Below, one piece after another: positions 23,788 to 34,514 of a stretch of 64,000 nucleotides of DNA. The DNA comes from Rhytidiadelphus loreus. Lineage: Eukaryota; Streptophyta; Bryopsida; Hypnales; Hylocomiaceae. Positions within the stretch are counted from its first letter, which is position 1. Every line of letters starts with the position of its first letter. The notes under the pieces were generated by a model, which was given only the letters and a program-made list of their open reading frames with translations, did no database searches and was not told where the DNA came from. The stretch is taken from the NCBI GenBank assembly GCA_947034895.1, contig OX344762.1:4159501-4223500 (forward strand), given 5' to 3'. A program made the position numbers and the translations under genes.

Positions 23788-26181
23788 AGTTTTAATGTTT
23801 CTTTTCCGATATCCATATTTTTTCAAGTCGTCATGTGAAATTCTTTATTGAATTTCTATTGTTTTATTTAATTTGCATTTTTGGGGGATGTGTTTTTTTA
23901 TGCACCAAATTTAATTTATTTTTGGTAGAGGTTGGAACTTGTATGTAATTGATTTTTCTCATTGACCTTCAGATATTTCAAGTTGGAGCTCCTACCAAAA
24001 GGTGCAATTTCCCAGAGTGATCTTCCTCCTTTTTTGTCTACATGGCTTGATCGTACTTCAGCGGATTGCATGTATACTACAAACCAACTTCGGACATTCA
24101 CGACAGCTCATCTCAGTGGAGGAGGGTGGTATTTGGAATGCCACATCACCTTCACGCCATCTTCAGAAGTAGAGTACAGGAAGTCATTTGACGGCCTTGG
24201 TGCCATTGACTTGGACGTTGAGGAGTTTGTAGGCCTCAGTGAGAGACAAAAGAGGAGGGCCATCAACAGGAGGGAGCACAATGACAGAAAGAAGGAAGCT
24301 CGGGAGAAACTTATCTTCAGCACGAAGGAGAAAAAAGAAGCTGATAGAATCGCAAAGTTGGCAGAGAAGGAGCAGGAGAAGGAAAAGGAAAAGGAAGAGA
24401 AGGCAAAGGCGAAAGGCAAGAAGAAGGTGGACCCTAAAGCCCCAATTCCAGCATCTTCTACAGTGGATCAAGTCTCGCAAATGCAAGGCACGTCTCAGGT
24501 CGGAGTGAAGAGGAAGGCCCTCTCGCAATTGACTGAAGACGTCATTACTCATGGGACCCAAGCTCTTGTCCTTCTTGAAGATGAGGGGGATGACACAGAG
24601 GATTTAATCCTTAACATCTCTGTTGATGACCTCGTGGATGACATGCGGTCTCCTAAGCCGACTTCGTATGCACATGTTTTGGATTTTTTGAAGAAGGTAA
24701 TATTTTGTGGTTTTTAATAGCAAATCTATTTTTTGACTTCATTCACATGAGAATCATGTGAATTCATAATTCATTTCTGTGAAACTCATAATTCATTTCA
24801 ATGTGATTTTATTGTAGGTATCACCAGAGAAGTCTCGATTTTTTGATGGTGTAGTTAATCGAAGGCCAGGGGTGGATCTCATCTTCTTCGATTGTCCGGA
24901 GAATCTACCTATTCCGGGGATTTCTAGTACGAAAAATGAGGTTCCGGCATGGAATGAAGACATTGAGTACGAGGCTATGCAGTCAGTATTTGCTTTTGCA
25001 GAAAGGCATCTACAGGACCATGGATGTTTGATAATTATCCACTCATTCTCTGTGGCTTCCAAAAGCGCAATTAAAGGATTGTGTGAGATTTACCCAATGT
25101 TAAAGGAGTGGTTGGGCATGAATCGCCTGTACTTGACTTCGGCATTGGATAACACAACCACGGTAAGTAGAATGCCAAATTTTTAGCAAAATGACGTTAG
25201 TTTATCATTCATTTTGTAGTTCAATTCTTACATTTTGGGGGGAGATGCTTGCAGACGCAGAAGTTTTCAATTACCCTTTTTGTGAAAAATTTGGGTGCGA
25301 AAGGGAAATCCAACTTCTCTTTCAAATACACACAGATGATGAAGAGTGCGGGTCTTGACATTAGACGTGACGATATCTTGATGAACTTCACTAAAGAAAG
25401 CAACTTGGTGATGGATGGCCCTAAGCCATGGCGTGGGGCTTGCGAAAAAGACCCTCGGTTTTTTCAACTCCTCGAAGCCACAACCGATGAAGGAGATGTA
25501 GTGCTAGATTGCACTGCAGCTACAAGTGCAAATTGAATATTCTAACCATGGATTTGATTTGAAATTTGTAAATGCATCATTCACCTTATTTATTTAGTGT
25601 TATTCAATTTGGACAGGTGCATCTATTACCGCTTGTCGTGGTACAGGGCGTCACATTGTGGCATTAGAGGAGAATGGGGACATTTTTAAAGCCATCCTTG
25701 ACCCCATGAAGAAGTCTATACCGGTTGTAGCGCCAACACAACCACTAGTGGCAGTTCATGAATCTGAAGATCCGGACGGTATGCCCATTGTAGCTCGCAA
25801 GTTCGCCCGGAAGACACCATTGAGTAAGTAAGTTTGCAACTTTTCTGTATTTTCTTTCTTCCATGTCATGTTTGACGTTTTCCGATCTAAGACTATTTCA
25901 CTTCTACTTGTAGTCTTCAACGATTGACATCAGTAGGTGGATTGATGAAGACACGAAGACTTCTCTTGAGTCCAGAGAAGCCTTTTCATCTTCCTGTCTA
26001 TGCCGAGCAGATGGCATCGGCATTTGCAGAGTTTGGTTGCTCTAAACCAAAACGCCGTAAAGATACGTATGCTTTGAATGTTTTGGATTTTATAGATGGT
26101 AGTGCATGTGAGGGTAGAGAGACTTCAGAGGAGTCATCATCTACGACTAACGCTTTTGCGACAGTGTCCACTGCCACTTAG

Positions 26182-26501
26182 ACTTTTGAGATTCACATCT
26201 CTTGAGTTGAACTATTATATGTGGATTTTTATTATGATTGGATTAGTGTGTTTTATGACTATATTTTAGATGCTTGTTATTTTCATTTGAATTTTTTACA
26301 CCTACATGACTATTGACAATAATCACAACTTATTCTCTCCTAAAACATCATCCACATACATTTGCAAGTTACTCAAATTCCATTATAATGACTCTATATT
26401 TGCTGAAATTTAAATATTCTAATTCCACGGTCATAGGTACCAAACTTGTTTTTTCTTTGCAAAAAATTCCCCGCTCACAGGCTCACATGCTAGCAACCCT
26501 G
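26182..26501 (-). repeat. right end of element A with terminal inverted repeat
   Basis: Partner-gene 3' UTR, then the inner block CGGTCATAGGTACC (26428-26441). The terminal part has GCTCACAGGCTCACATGCTAGC and ends CCCTG at 26501. This is the inverted counterpart of the left end at 5395-5577. Confidence 0.75.
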
Positions 26502-26510
26502 CTTCTCAAA
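26502..26510. repeat. target site duplication of element A, right copy
   Basis: CTTCTCAAA, identical to 5386-5394 and directly after the right inverted end. Confidence 0.85.
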
Positions 26511-28610
26511 CCATTACATGTGATTTGGCTCTCGGGGAGGGCTGCGAGTTCCCAACTCGAACCCCCCCCTCCCGAGAACCGCCGATATCCGTTGTTCACG
26601 GCTTGTGCTGACCTGGCCGAGAGACGGCCAGGTCAGATTTTTCAACAAAAAATAAATAAATAAATAAATTTAACTTTGTTTCTCAGTTTAAGGACTTAAA
26701 AAAAAATTTTTTTTTTTTTTTTTTTTCAAAAAAAATAAATCTGCCAGTGGCATTCTTTGACTGCCGGGGGAAAAGCGCCGGGAACGGCCCCGAAACGGCC
26801 CTTAAAATCCTGAAATCTCATCTAATGTAGCATACTACAAATCGTATGGTTACATGTGTCAAAAAAAGTTTTTTTTCAGAAATTTGGTACTTATATAGAA
26901 AATGGCAATTTTTGAGCATTTTTGGTGATAACATAGTCAAGGAACTTTAGGGGTTAAGTTATTTCAACCTAAGTTTGAATTAGAGTTGAATTTTATTAAA
27001 ATTTTGATGAAATATTAAGTTTTCATCATAGTTATTGAATTTCATTGGAATTTAAATCACATTCAAAATCAAATTATACCTATTAAAAATTTCAATTGAT
27101 TAAAATTCAAACTTTGAATTTATACTCTATAGAAAACTCCAAATGATTTTGATAGATTTTGGAAGATTTTAAAATATTCTAATACAATTTGAATTGTGAA
27201 ATCCCTAAAACATTAACTATTTTCAAATGTCCTATTTTTAGTACTCTTGAAAATTGTTTTTCCTACTTTTTACAAATTAAAATGTCAAAGTACCTATCTT
27301 CATGAGAATCTGCATTTTTCCAGTTTTTCCGCTCACAAATTTTTTTTATGCTATTCCTTCTTAGGGTATCTTTTTTGTAAAGGTGTATACATTGGACATA
27401 TTTCTCATGTTTCTTTCAAATTGTTTTTTCTAATAAAGAAGTATTTCAGCAAAAAATTATGAGGATTGTGCAAATGTTTTTTTTTCTTGCAATGACCCCA
27501 AAGTCTGTCTACACCTTTGTTTGTAGTATGTATCAAACTCCATCTATATGTACGAAGCAAATGAGAGAAAATGTATTTCTTTTAAGAGATTTTGTATACT
27601 TTGAAATTTTTTAAAAGATAGCAAGAGCACATGAAATGGAAGTCATCAATGTCAATTGATAGTGCAAGTATTATACAAAAGTAATTGAATCTAAAATGTA
27701 CTAAAATTGTGACATTTAATGTATGAAAAAACTTCTAATTTGTCTTACAGAAGAATGTAAAGTTCTAGAGATGCAACTCTTGTATGATATGCAGGGGTCA
27801 ATGGCATTAGAATGGATTACAAGACAACTTCTATAGAAAAGTATATGAAATTAGATTGATCAAGAAGGTATATGAGGACCAATTAGAAAAAGACGAAATG
27901 TAGAAAAATTTGACTTATATATTTAAAATTAAAATTAAAATAATTAAAATTAAAATTAAAAATTATATATATATGAAGAATAAAAAGATGTATGTGGAGT
28001 TTTTGAAAATCCATAGAAGGAGTTCCCTCCAATTGAAATTAACATTTGTTTGTAATGTTCTATTTCTTTTTTAAATTACCGAGAACACCAAATAGTTGGG
28101 TAGATTTTGGTATGATACATGCATTAAAAAAATTCATGTAATAAGTTTTTTAATACTACTATTGTCTTTGAAGAATATACATGTCATGTATATGAATAAG
28201 ATTTTGGATTTTTTGTTGGAAGGGCTACAAGCAATTTTTACATTATAGCAAATTACATTCATTGAGATTGAAGAAAAATGCATTATAAGTAATTATAATG
28301 AATGGTATATAATATGAGAGTTGCTTATCTAGGTGTGAAATGGATTGTATAGTCCCCTTGTAGTATGAAATGGATATTGATTATGCTCAAACACACTTAA
28401 TATTCGACTTGATATGTGGATAGTTTTTCTAAAGAAAAAATGACATAGTCGCTTTTTTAAAACAAAGTTCTTTATTCAATCACTGACCAACACTAGAAGT
28501 GACAACAATGGAAGCCCTTCTTGTAGATGCAGTGCAATAAAATCCCCCCATTGAATAGAAATAAAAACAAATGCTAGGAATTATTTTTTTGCACTTTCTA
28601 ATTAAAAATA
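26511..28610. other. spacer between elements A and B
   Basis: No gene seen. A GC-rich fold-back block at 26527-26636 includes GGGGAGGG facing CCCTCCC, and a hairpin of CTGACCTGGCC and GGCCAGGTCAG with a 7-base loop (about 26609-26637). A poly-A/poly-T junction lies near 26700-26726. A dispersed repeat copy (about 26830-26955, words AATTTGGTACTT and GATAACATAGTCAAGGAACTTT) follows. The rest is AT-rich with no open frame of interest. Confidence 0.6.
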
Positions 28611-28619
28611 TAGTGGAAT
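28611..28619. repeat. target site duplication of element B, left copy
   Basis: TAGTGGAAT, repeated at 42145-42153. A tenth base (C) also matches on both sides. Confidence 0.85.
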
Positions 28620-28740
28620 CCGGGGGTGCTATTTTGTGAGCCTTGGAGCCGTGAGCTGTGAGCTGTGAGCTTGTGAGCAGGGAATTTTTTTTGGATTTTT
28701 TTGCAGTTTTCATCTTGTGGACCTATGACCGTGGTATAGG
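28620..28740 (+). repeat. left terminal inverted repeat region of element B
   Basis: GTGCTATTTTGTGAGCC, then GTGAGCTGTGAGCTGTGAGC and GTGAGCAGG. After a T-rich spacer comes GGACCTATGACCG (28719-28731). Same layout as the left end of element A. Confidence 0.75.
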
Positions 28741-28876
28741 GTATTATGGGGAGAATATAAAACAATAAGGCAATAGTAGTAGTCTATTAACAAAAGACAA
28801 AGATGGTATCAATGTAATGTACAAAAAGAGTAGAGCATGGAATTGAAGAAATATAAAGAAATAGTGTAGATAGAGT

Positions 28877-31800
28877 TTATAGAATGGATTCGTGTACAAT
28901 ACTGCTAGAAGATCTGGATGCAGAACTCTCATGACTATCTGATGAATCACCATCAGACTCTATAGCCGAATCATCTATAAATAATAGAACTCGAGGATCA
29001 ACAGTACGGATCCTACAAGACGGTTTTGGATCAAACATATCGTACTGCAAAGCTAATGCCTCCGCATACGGTGGCAATATGAATGGCTTTGGGGGGCTAC
29101 TGAGGTATGACCGGGCCCCATGAAACGGTCGACGCTGTGACAACTTCATTTTCTCTGCTTGCCTACACAATAAACAAAACCATTGATTAGATCAAGGTAC
29201 ATGACAAATTCTAGAGGATATCTAGAAAGAGCTTAGGGATAAACTTACTTACTGAATTTGGAAGTCTTCACGACATGGCGGATGGGAACTGCCTCGTCGT
29301 CCAGATCAAGCGGCGGAGCTGCATGCTGCTCCGAGTCCTCCGACTGGGACGGAGGATTGGCAATAGTTCGAGTGAACGGGGCAAGGAGGGCATCAAAGAT
29401 GGACTTCTCTGCTTCCAAAGCCACAATATGGCGACCTGTAGCACGACAAGCATAGATGGCTGAACCTGAAGAACAAGAAGCGAAGGTAAGCTTTCAAATA
29501 AAAATGTTATGTGCAATAGAGAGATTGGGTTTTACTATAGAATTAGGTACTGACACACCCATTTTCAGAAAATAGAATCAAGAACACGGTATATCAAAAC
29601 GGTGTCTCGGTAACGAGACGACATTCACAAGCGGCCTACCTTAAGATAATACTAAGATATTGTCAGAATCATGAAATCAGAACATTGAAATAAACTTAGC
29701 AAAGACAGAAAACGGAATCCGTAGACGTGCTGAAAATTAGAGAAAATGAAGTTGGAATGTAGATACTCCAAGCGAGGTCAGTGAACCATAAGTACAAATA
29801 GTTTAGGGTTTGAGGACACGGTGGGAGAAATACAAACCTGTAGATGCTGTACAGTCCATGACGATATCACCCGGAGATGTAATTGCTTCTACTAGCATTT
29901 GCATAAATGGGCGTGCTTTCTCTCTTGGACTGCGCCAAGGGATGTTGCCATTTAAGGCCACATCATCTTTACCGCAAAAGTTTTGCAGTATGTCGTCACG
30001 TCCCACATTCACACCTACGGCATCGTGCGCGGGTACGCTCCGAAATGAAAACCGGCTCCTAGAGCGACCACCTGGAGCTCTAATGTAAAGCGAAATAGCG
30101 AAACGCATTGTCTGCAGTGAATTAAAACCAAAAGTAAGTTGACATGAAAGAACAAACTGAATTTAAGATGCATACTGTAGTAGATGAAAATATACATACC
30201 GTGGTTTTAGGATCCAAGGGAGACGTAAGATGGAGCCTATTCATGCCCCACCAATCCTTGTGGGACATGAAGCCAAATGATTTGCAGTTTCCTAGCAAAT
30301 ATGATTTGATGTCACGACTGAATGGATACATCACAAGAAGAGCACCGCCATCATGTAGATAGTTCTCAGCAAAGTCAAAGACATCTTTTAGTCCATCCTC
30401 TGAGAACCTATTCCATTGTGGGACCGATTCTTGAGGATTGGATACTGTCGGTACCGGTAAACCCTCCAGGACATCAACAATGATAAGGTCCACAGCAGCC
30501 TGACCAGTAACCACGCCATTGAAAAACCTCTCTTTGTCAGAGGCATGCTGCGTCCACAACAACAAGCAATTACGAGATAAAAAAGTCAGAACTTAGTCGT
30601 CAATGAAGGAAGTGACATATTAGAAAATAACTCCAGAGTACTATGTGAAAAGAACAACACCAAAAGAAGAAGCCAATGTCAGTAGTCTTAGTACCTTCTC
30701 CAACATTTCGGTGATGTCATTGAATGCGGGCGGCACAGAATCCTTCTCAGATCCAATAAGCGTCGAGACTGAAGCGCAAAGGATGATTTCATCGACAAGA
30801 GGTAGAGCCTGTAAGTCTTGGACCTGGGGTGGAAGACCATGAAGAAGTTTCTCTTGCGTAAGTGAGAAACCGGAAGAGGTATCCTTCATGGCACCATCAC
30901 TCATAGCATGCTCTGGGGCCTCTGTCTCCGCTTTCCTCTTTTGACCCTTCTGCTTCCCCTTCGCATCTGACTTAGCCTTCTCTACTTCCCGAGCTTTCTT
31001 CTTTGCCTCGTTTTCTTCTGGTTTTTTTCTCGCTGACTCCCACCTCTCTTCCTTCTTCTTATCGGAAGTCTCCCTCTTCTTTATGGCCTTCTCTCGTGCA
31101 TCAGCATCAAGTCCGGCAAATTCATCGAACTCCGTCTCCACATCTGCACTGTCTTTAATAGACTGGAATAATGGAATCTCTTAGGGTGGGGTGAAGCCCT
31201 GACTGCATTCCAAGTACCATACACCTGATTGAAGGTGAGAACTTGTCCAGTTCTTTAGTTGGGAGGGTGAGAACATGCAGTTAGGTGATGAACGGTCTAG
31301 CCAAGTATTGAGGAAGGGCGGTAGGTCAGCCTTCGCAATGGCTTTCTTGGCGAAAAGCTCGAACTTGAAATATCTGTAGCCAAATCACAGTGTTCAGCAT
31401 TTTGCAACATGATTGAGTCCCAAAATAAGCCTGATAAGTAGAACAAACAATAATTCAACTTGAAGCTTGGACCTGTAAATGATCCGCTTGACGACGAGGT
31501 TGGAGCCCTTGAAGTCCTTAAACGAGTCTGACTTCTTGTAAGCATCGGCTCCCTTGAAAACTCCAACGTATGCATGGTCCCACAATTTCATCCTCCACCC
31601 CTCAATGTAATCCTGAATCGCTTCAGGGTCCTTTGACACCGCCATATTCACGGGAATATTGTCAGAGCGTATTATGCTCTCGTACAAATCTATGGCAGCG
31701 TCCTGTATCTGAATATTGAAAAAGACATAACACATTTCAATTCCATTATCCGTCTCAAAATGAAATCAGCTAAAGCAATTGTTTTCATTTAGGAAATACT

Positions 31801-33924
31801 TACCGCTGCGTACCAGCAAGCCTTGGAAAGGAAAGTGATGATTCGGTCATCGTTAGCAGGTCTTGGAGGAAAACGCCGGGCCTCACGCGTTGGGGCAGAT
31901 GAATTGAGCCACTTCAGCCACTTCACCTTGTGGCTTCGATCCGCGTTTGCAGTGGCGATGAGTTGGAGCTTGTCTAGCGTCAACTCTTGGACCGCATACA
32001 TACTCCAATGCCTCTCAATCTGGAAGAGCCAAATGACATGAGTATAGCATTGATCAAAATATGAATGATGGATAGGAAAGATTCAACTAGATTGAGCTAT
32101 ACCTCTTGAAGCCACTCGTCACCCAATGTAGGATGTGCTACAGAAACTATCTTGGATAGTTTCTTATAGAGGACGTGCGTTGCTTCTTTTGTGGAAGTCT
32201 TCATTGCTAGTGCGATTCCTTCTGTGGTCACATCCTCCAAAGGTGTGTCCTCGTGGTACTTCCGCACAGCTGCATCTGCCGCAGCAGCAATTTCTTGCTG
32301 AAGATCACATGATGTTAGTTATCAAATTAATGGAAGTCTGATTGATGGTGGAAACTGATATCATGTACATAGTATGAAAACAACAAGTTACCAAAATGAA
32401 GCTACCAAATAATATGTTCGAACGTACTAGGTGACCCGGAAGGCACAACCAGTACGTGTTGTCTTCTCAACTAGAGGAGTACGTTGACGAATTACGCAAC
32501 CGAAATTTAATCAGATGGGTTCCGGGGACAGACCACCCAGATTGACCAGAAAAAAAATATATAATTGAAACCGCTGACTCTTGTCCCGACTGAGCTGTCG
32601 CGTGTAGGGAGTCTCGGTGGCGAGACGGCTCAGGTAGCCAGCAAGAGTCGGGACTGCAACGACATTGGGTCAGGGTACAGACCACCCAGACTGACCGGAA
32701 AAAAAATATTTAACTGAAACCGCTGGCTCCTGTCCCGACTGAGCCCTCGCGTGTAGGGAGTCTCGGTGGCGAGACGACTCAAGTCAACGAGTCTAAGTCG
32801 GGACTGCAAGGACATTGGGTTGGTGGACAGACCACCCAGACTGACCCAAAAAAATAGTAATTATTGGAACCTCTGGCTCGTGTTCCGATTGAGCCGTCCC
32901 GTGTGGAGAGTCTCGGTGGCGAGACGGCTTCGGCCAGCAAAGAATGATGTGAAGACTTCCACATAGGATCGGACATACCTGAAAGATGAATGATGTGAAG
33001 ACTTCCAAGGGCATCGAGTACCATGTCTTCCTTGAACTTTGCTGACAAACCTTGACCTCCTCGGAACTCAGAAGTTCATTAAACTTCTCAAGTGGCATAG
33101 ACCCGTACTTTCGTACTCGATATAATGTATGAACCAAATTCGTCTTAACGTGGGAGTTCTCGGTGTGCCTAATCAAAAAGTTAAAAAAGTTAGTACAAGG
33201 CTTACATGCATACGGACATGCTTGATATTTAAATGATGGAAGTCTAAGCTTACTTGTTGATGTCGTGCATGACTTGCATGGCAGCACCTACACGGCCCTT
33301 GGTATCTAAAACGATCGAGTCCACCAAAATATGCCAGGCCATGTCATTATTGTGGAGTCTCTTGATGTGCCGCATCCATGAGATTCTCCGGTGGTTACCA
33401 TCACAAACGTAGAATTTAGCATCCACCAAGTGCTTAAACTCTGGAGAACTTCGTAGTTTGACATTGAAGTCATCATTGACTGTGTTCCAGAGCCCCCCCC
33501 ACTCAGCTTTTTCTCCATCGGAAAATGTCCTGATCTGGCCTTGCTCATCTGAAATGGAAACATAGAACACATGAGCTCCCTCTTCATAACCATGGACAAA
33601 TTCTTGCTCGAGCTTCGTCAAGTCACAGCTTAGAGTCGGTTGCACCATTGGCATCGGAACAAGCCGACAGAGTGGAATTCTCATACGGGAGAGGTCATGC
33701 GGTTGGATTCGCAAACTTGAAATAGTTGCTACAAAGTCCAGTTTCTGGGCTTTGCGTATCTCGTCTTCACCGTCCTCATTCTCATTGGGAGAATGTTCGT
33801 TATCTTCGCCAACAGTCTTGGAAGCCTCCTCGTCTAAATAAATGGGCGGTTGCTCTTCGTCAACAATCTCACGACCATTAGAATCCATCCGATCTACCGC
33901 ATGGCCGACTGAGGTAGAATCCAT
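28877..33924 (-). pseudogene. ParB-like/DNA methyltransferase-like fusion gene of element B, one nonsense codon
   Basis: Ten exons from ATG 33924: 33924-33254, 33168-32979, 32297-32103, 32019-31804, 31708-31473, 31373-30695, 30547-30200, 30111-29838, 29465-29249, 29162-28877 (1,104 codons). All nine intron phases equal those of element A. Exon 1 has an acidic leader and the ParB/sulfiredoxin-like domain (IPLCRLVPMPMVQPT ... VCDGNHRRISW) and is intact, unlike in A. Exon 6 carries the charged KKEERWESARKKPEENEAKK linker. Exon 7 has VDLIIVDVLEGLPVP at the methyltransferase motif IV place. Exons 8-9 have GDIVMDCTASTG joined to SAIYACRATGRHIVALE (motif I and following strand). An in-frame TAA at 31183-31181 (codon 567) replaces the Ser codon TCA of element A. 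Motif IV lacks DPPY here too. Short acidic C-terminal tail. Confidence 0.82.
32510..32955. repeat. three units of a 150-bp satellite in intron 2 of the partner gene
   Basis: Units start near 32515, 32666 and 32816. Each has ACAGACCACCCAGA, CCGACTGAGC, the hairpin word GTCTCGGTGGCGAGAC, and (in the first two) AGTCGGGACTGCAA near the end. They enlarge this intron compared with element A. Related to the 150-bp repeats at 34515-35370 by unit length and hairpin. Confidence 0.85.
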
Positions 33925-34087
33925 CTGAATATACAATTCAATGAAACAGAGATTGATATTAGGCATAGGGTATGTATTCCATTACTAAATACAATTGACA
34001 TTGATTTGTAAAAAACATTTGAGCAGCATAAAAAAGGTTCCCAATATATATCTCACGGAAATAATACAGAAACGTGGATCACAGAGG

Positions 34088-34423
34088 TCACTGGTCCCTA
34101 CAACCACATGTGTAATTCACGGAGATCCAAAGTCCACAAACGGTACACAAGGACCGGTCCCCTCTACTAAGTCCCATTGAAACCTCAACCTCGTGAATGC
34201 TGAGTCCCTCTACAACGAAATCTCCAGGGGAATCATCAAGAACAACAACTAATTCGTCACAGCCCATAGACGTGCAGCACGAGGTTGGAGATGATGCACC
34301 CCCGTCAGCATTCAAGTCCGCCAACAAGGCGTCAAGATTTACCATTCGTCGTTCAGGAAGCCTTGGAAATTCCTCAAGTGTCTCCTCAGTATCTGGAGGT
34401 CCATGCTCCATGATATGAATATC
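34088..34423 (-). CDS. acidic upstream exon of the partner gene, element B
   Basis: Opens after a CTGCAG acceptor (phase 0) as DIHIMEHGPPDTEE and runs to a stop at 34090-34088. It contains ELVVVLDDSPGDF, a SUMO-interaction-like stretch of hydrophobic residues followed by acid residues. It lies at the same place as the acidic exon of element A (20657-21157). Whether it is spliced to exon 33924 or ends a separate short protein is not settled. The best phase-0 donor is a weak GAG|GTTTCA. Confidence 0.4.
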   Translation of the reverse strand, partial: DIHIMEHGPPDTEETLEEFPRLPERRMVNLDALLADLNADGGASSPTSCCTSMGCDELVVVLDDSPGDFVVEGLSIHEVEVSMGLSRGDRSLCTVCGLWISVNYTCGCRDQ

Positions 34424-34514
34424 CTGCAGAAGCAATTCACTATCATGAGGAAATCGAATTCAACAAATTGGAGATCAACAATATTGGAAACAACAAATAG
34501 ATAGTACATGCCAT

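Larger units (their letters stand above)
21360..26181 (+). pseudogene. ParB-like/DNA methyltransferase-like fusion gene of element A, one frameshift
   Basis: Ten exons: 21360-22022, 22143-22335, 22456-22650, 22744-22959, 23101-23336, 23973-24696, 24818-25162, 25255-25525, 25617-25827, 25914-26181. The introns are GT-AG with the same phases as in element B. Product about 1,107 residues. Exon 1 has an acidic leader, then a ParB/sulfiredoxin-like domain: IPLCRLVAMPMVRPT near residue 79 and VCDGNHRLRAW with D173-R177. A central region of unknown fold ends in a Lys/Glu-rich linker. Exons 7-9 resemble a permuted beta-class DNA methyltransferase: VDLIFFDCPE (D768, place of motif IV), then GDVVLDCTAAT joined to SASITACR (motif I). 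A 2-bp deletion near 21945 (WH/AVDCIVLDTKG) breaks exon 1. The catalytic DPPY is replaced, so activity is doubtful. Confidence 0.82.
5395..26501. mobile_element. Element A: large Mutator-like transposon with a two-gene cargo
   Basis: A 21.1-kb element bounded by a 9-bp target duplication and by inverted ends. The left end starts CAACGACGCTAGCATGTGAGC; the right end, read inward, starts CAGGGTTGCTAGCATGTGAGC. Thus GCTAGCATGTGAGC is shared exactly. Further GTGAGC words and a GGACCTATGACCG-type block follow inside both ends. Inside are a transposase gene on the minus strand (15451-6183) and a ParB/methyltransferase-like gene on the plus strand (exons from 17356 or 21360 to 26181), head to head. 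It contains a later 5.17-kb insertion (9076-14249) and several palindromic repeats. Without the insertion it would be about 15.9 kb. Coding copies are broken, so it is probably non-autonomous now. Confidence 0.88.

Noticed and set aside
23617..23851. Two small proteins with the same 39-residue core on opposite strands
   Set aside because: Direct consequence of the perfect palindrome at 23678-23787, not genes.
24108..24561. Minus-strand Ser/Leu/Phe-rich frames
   Set aside because: Antisense shadows of the Lys/Glu-rich linker exon of the partner gene.
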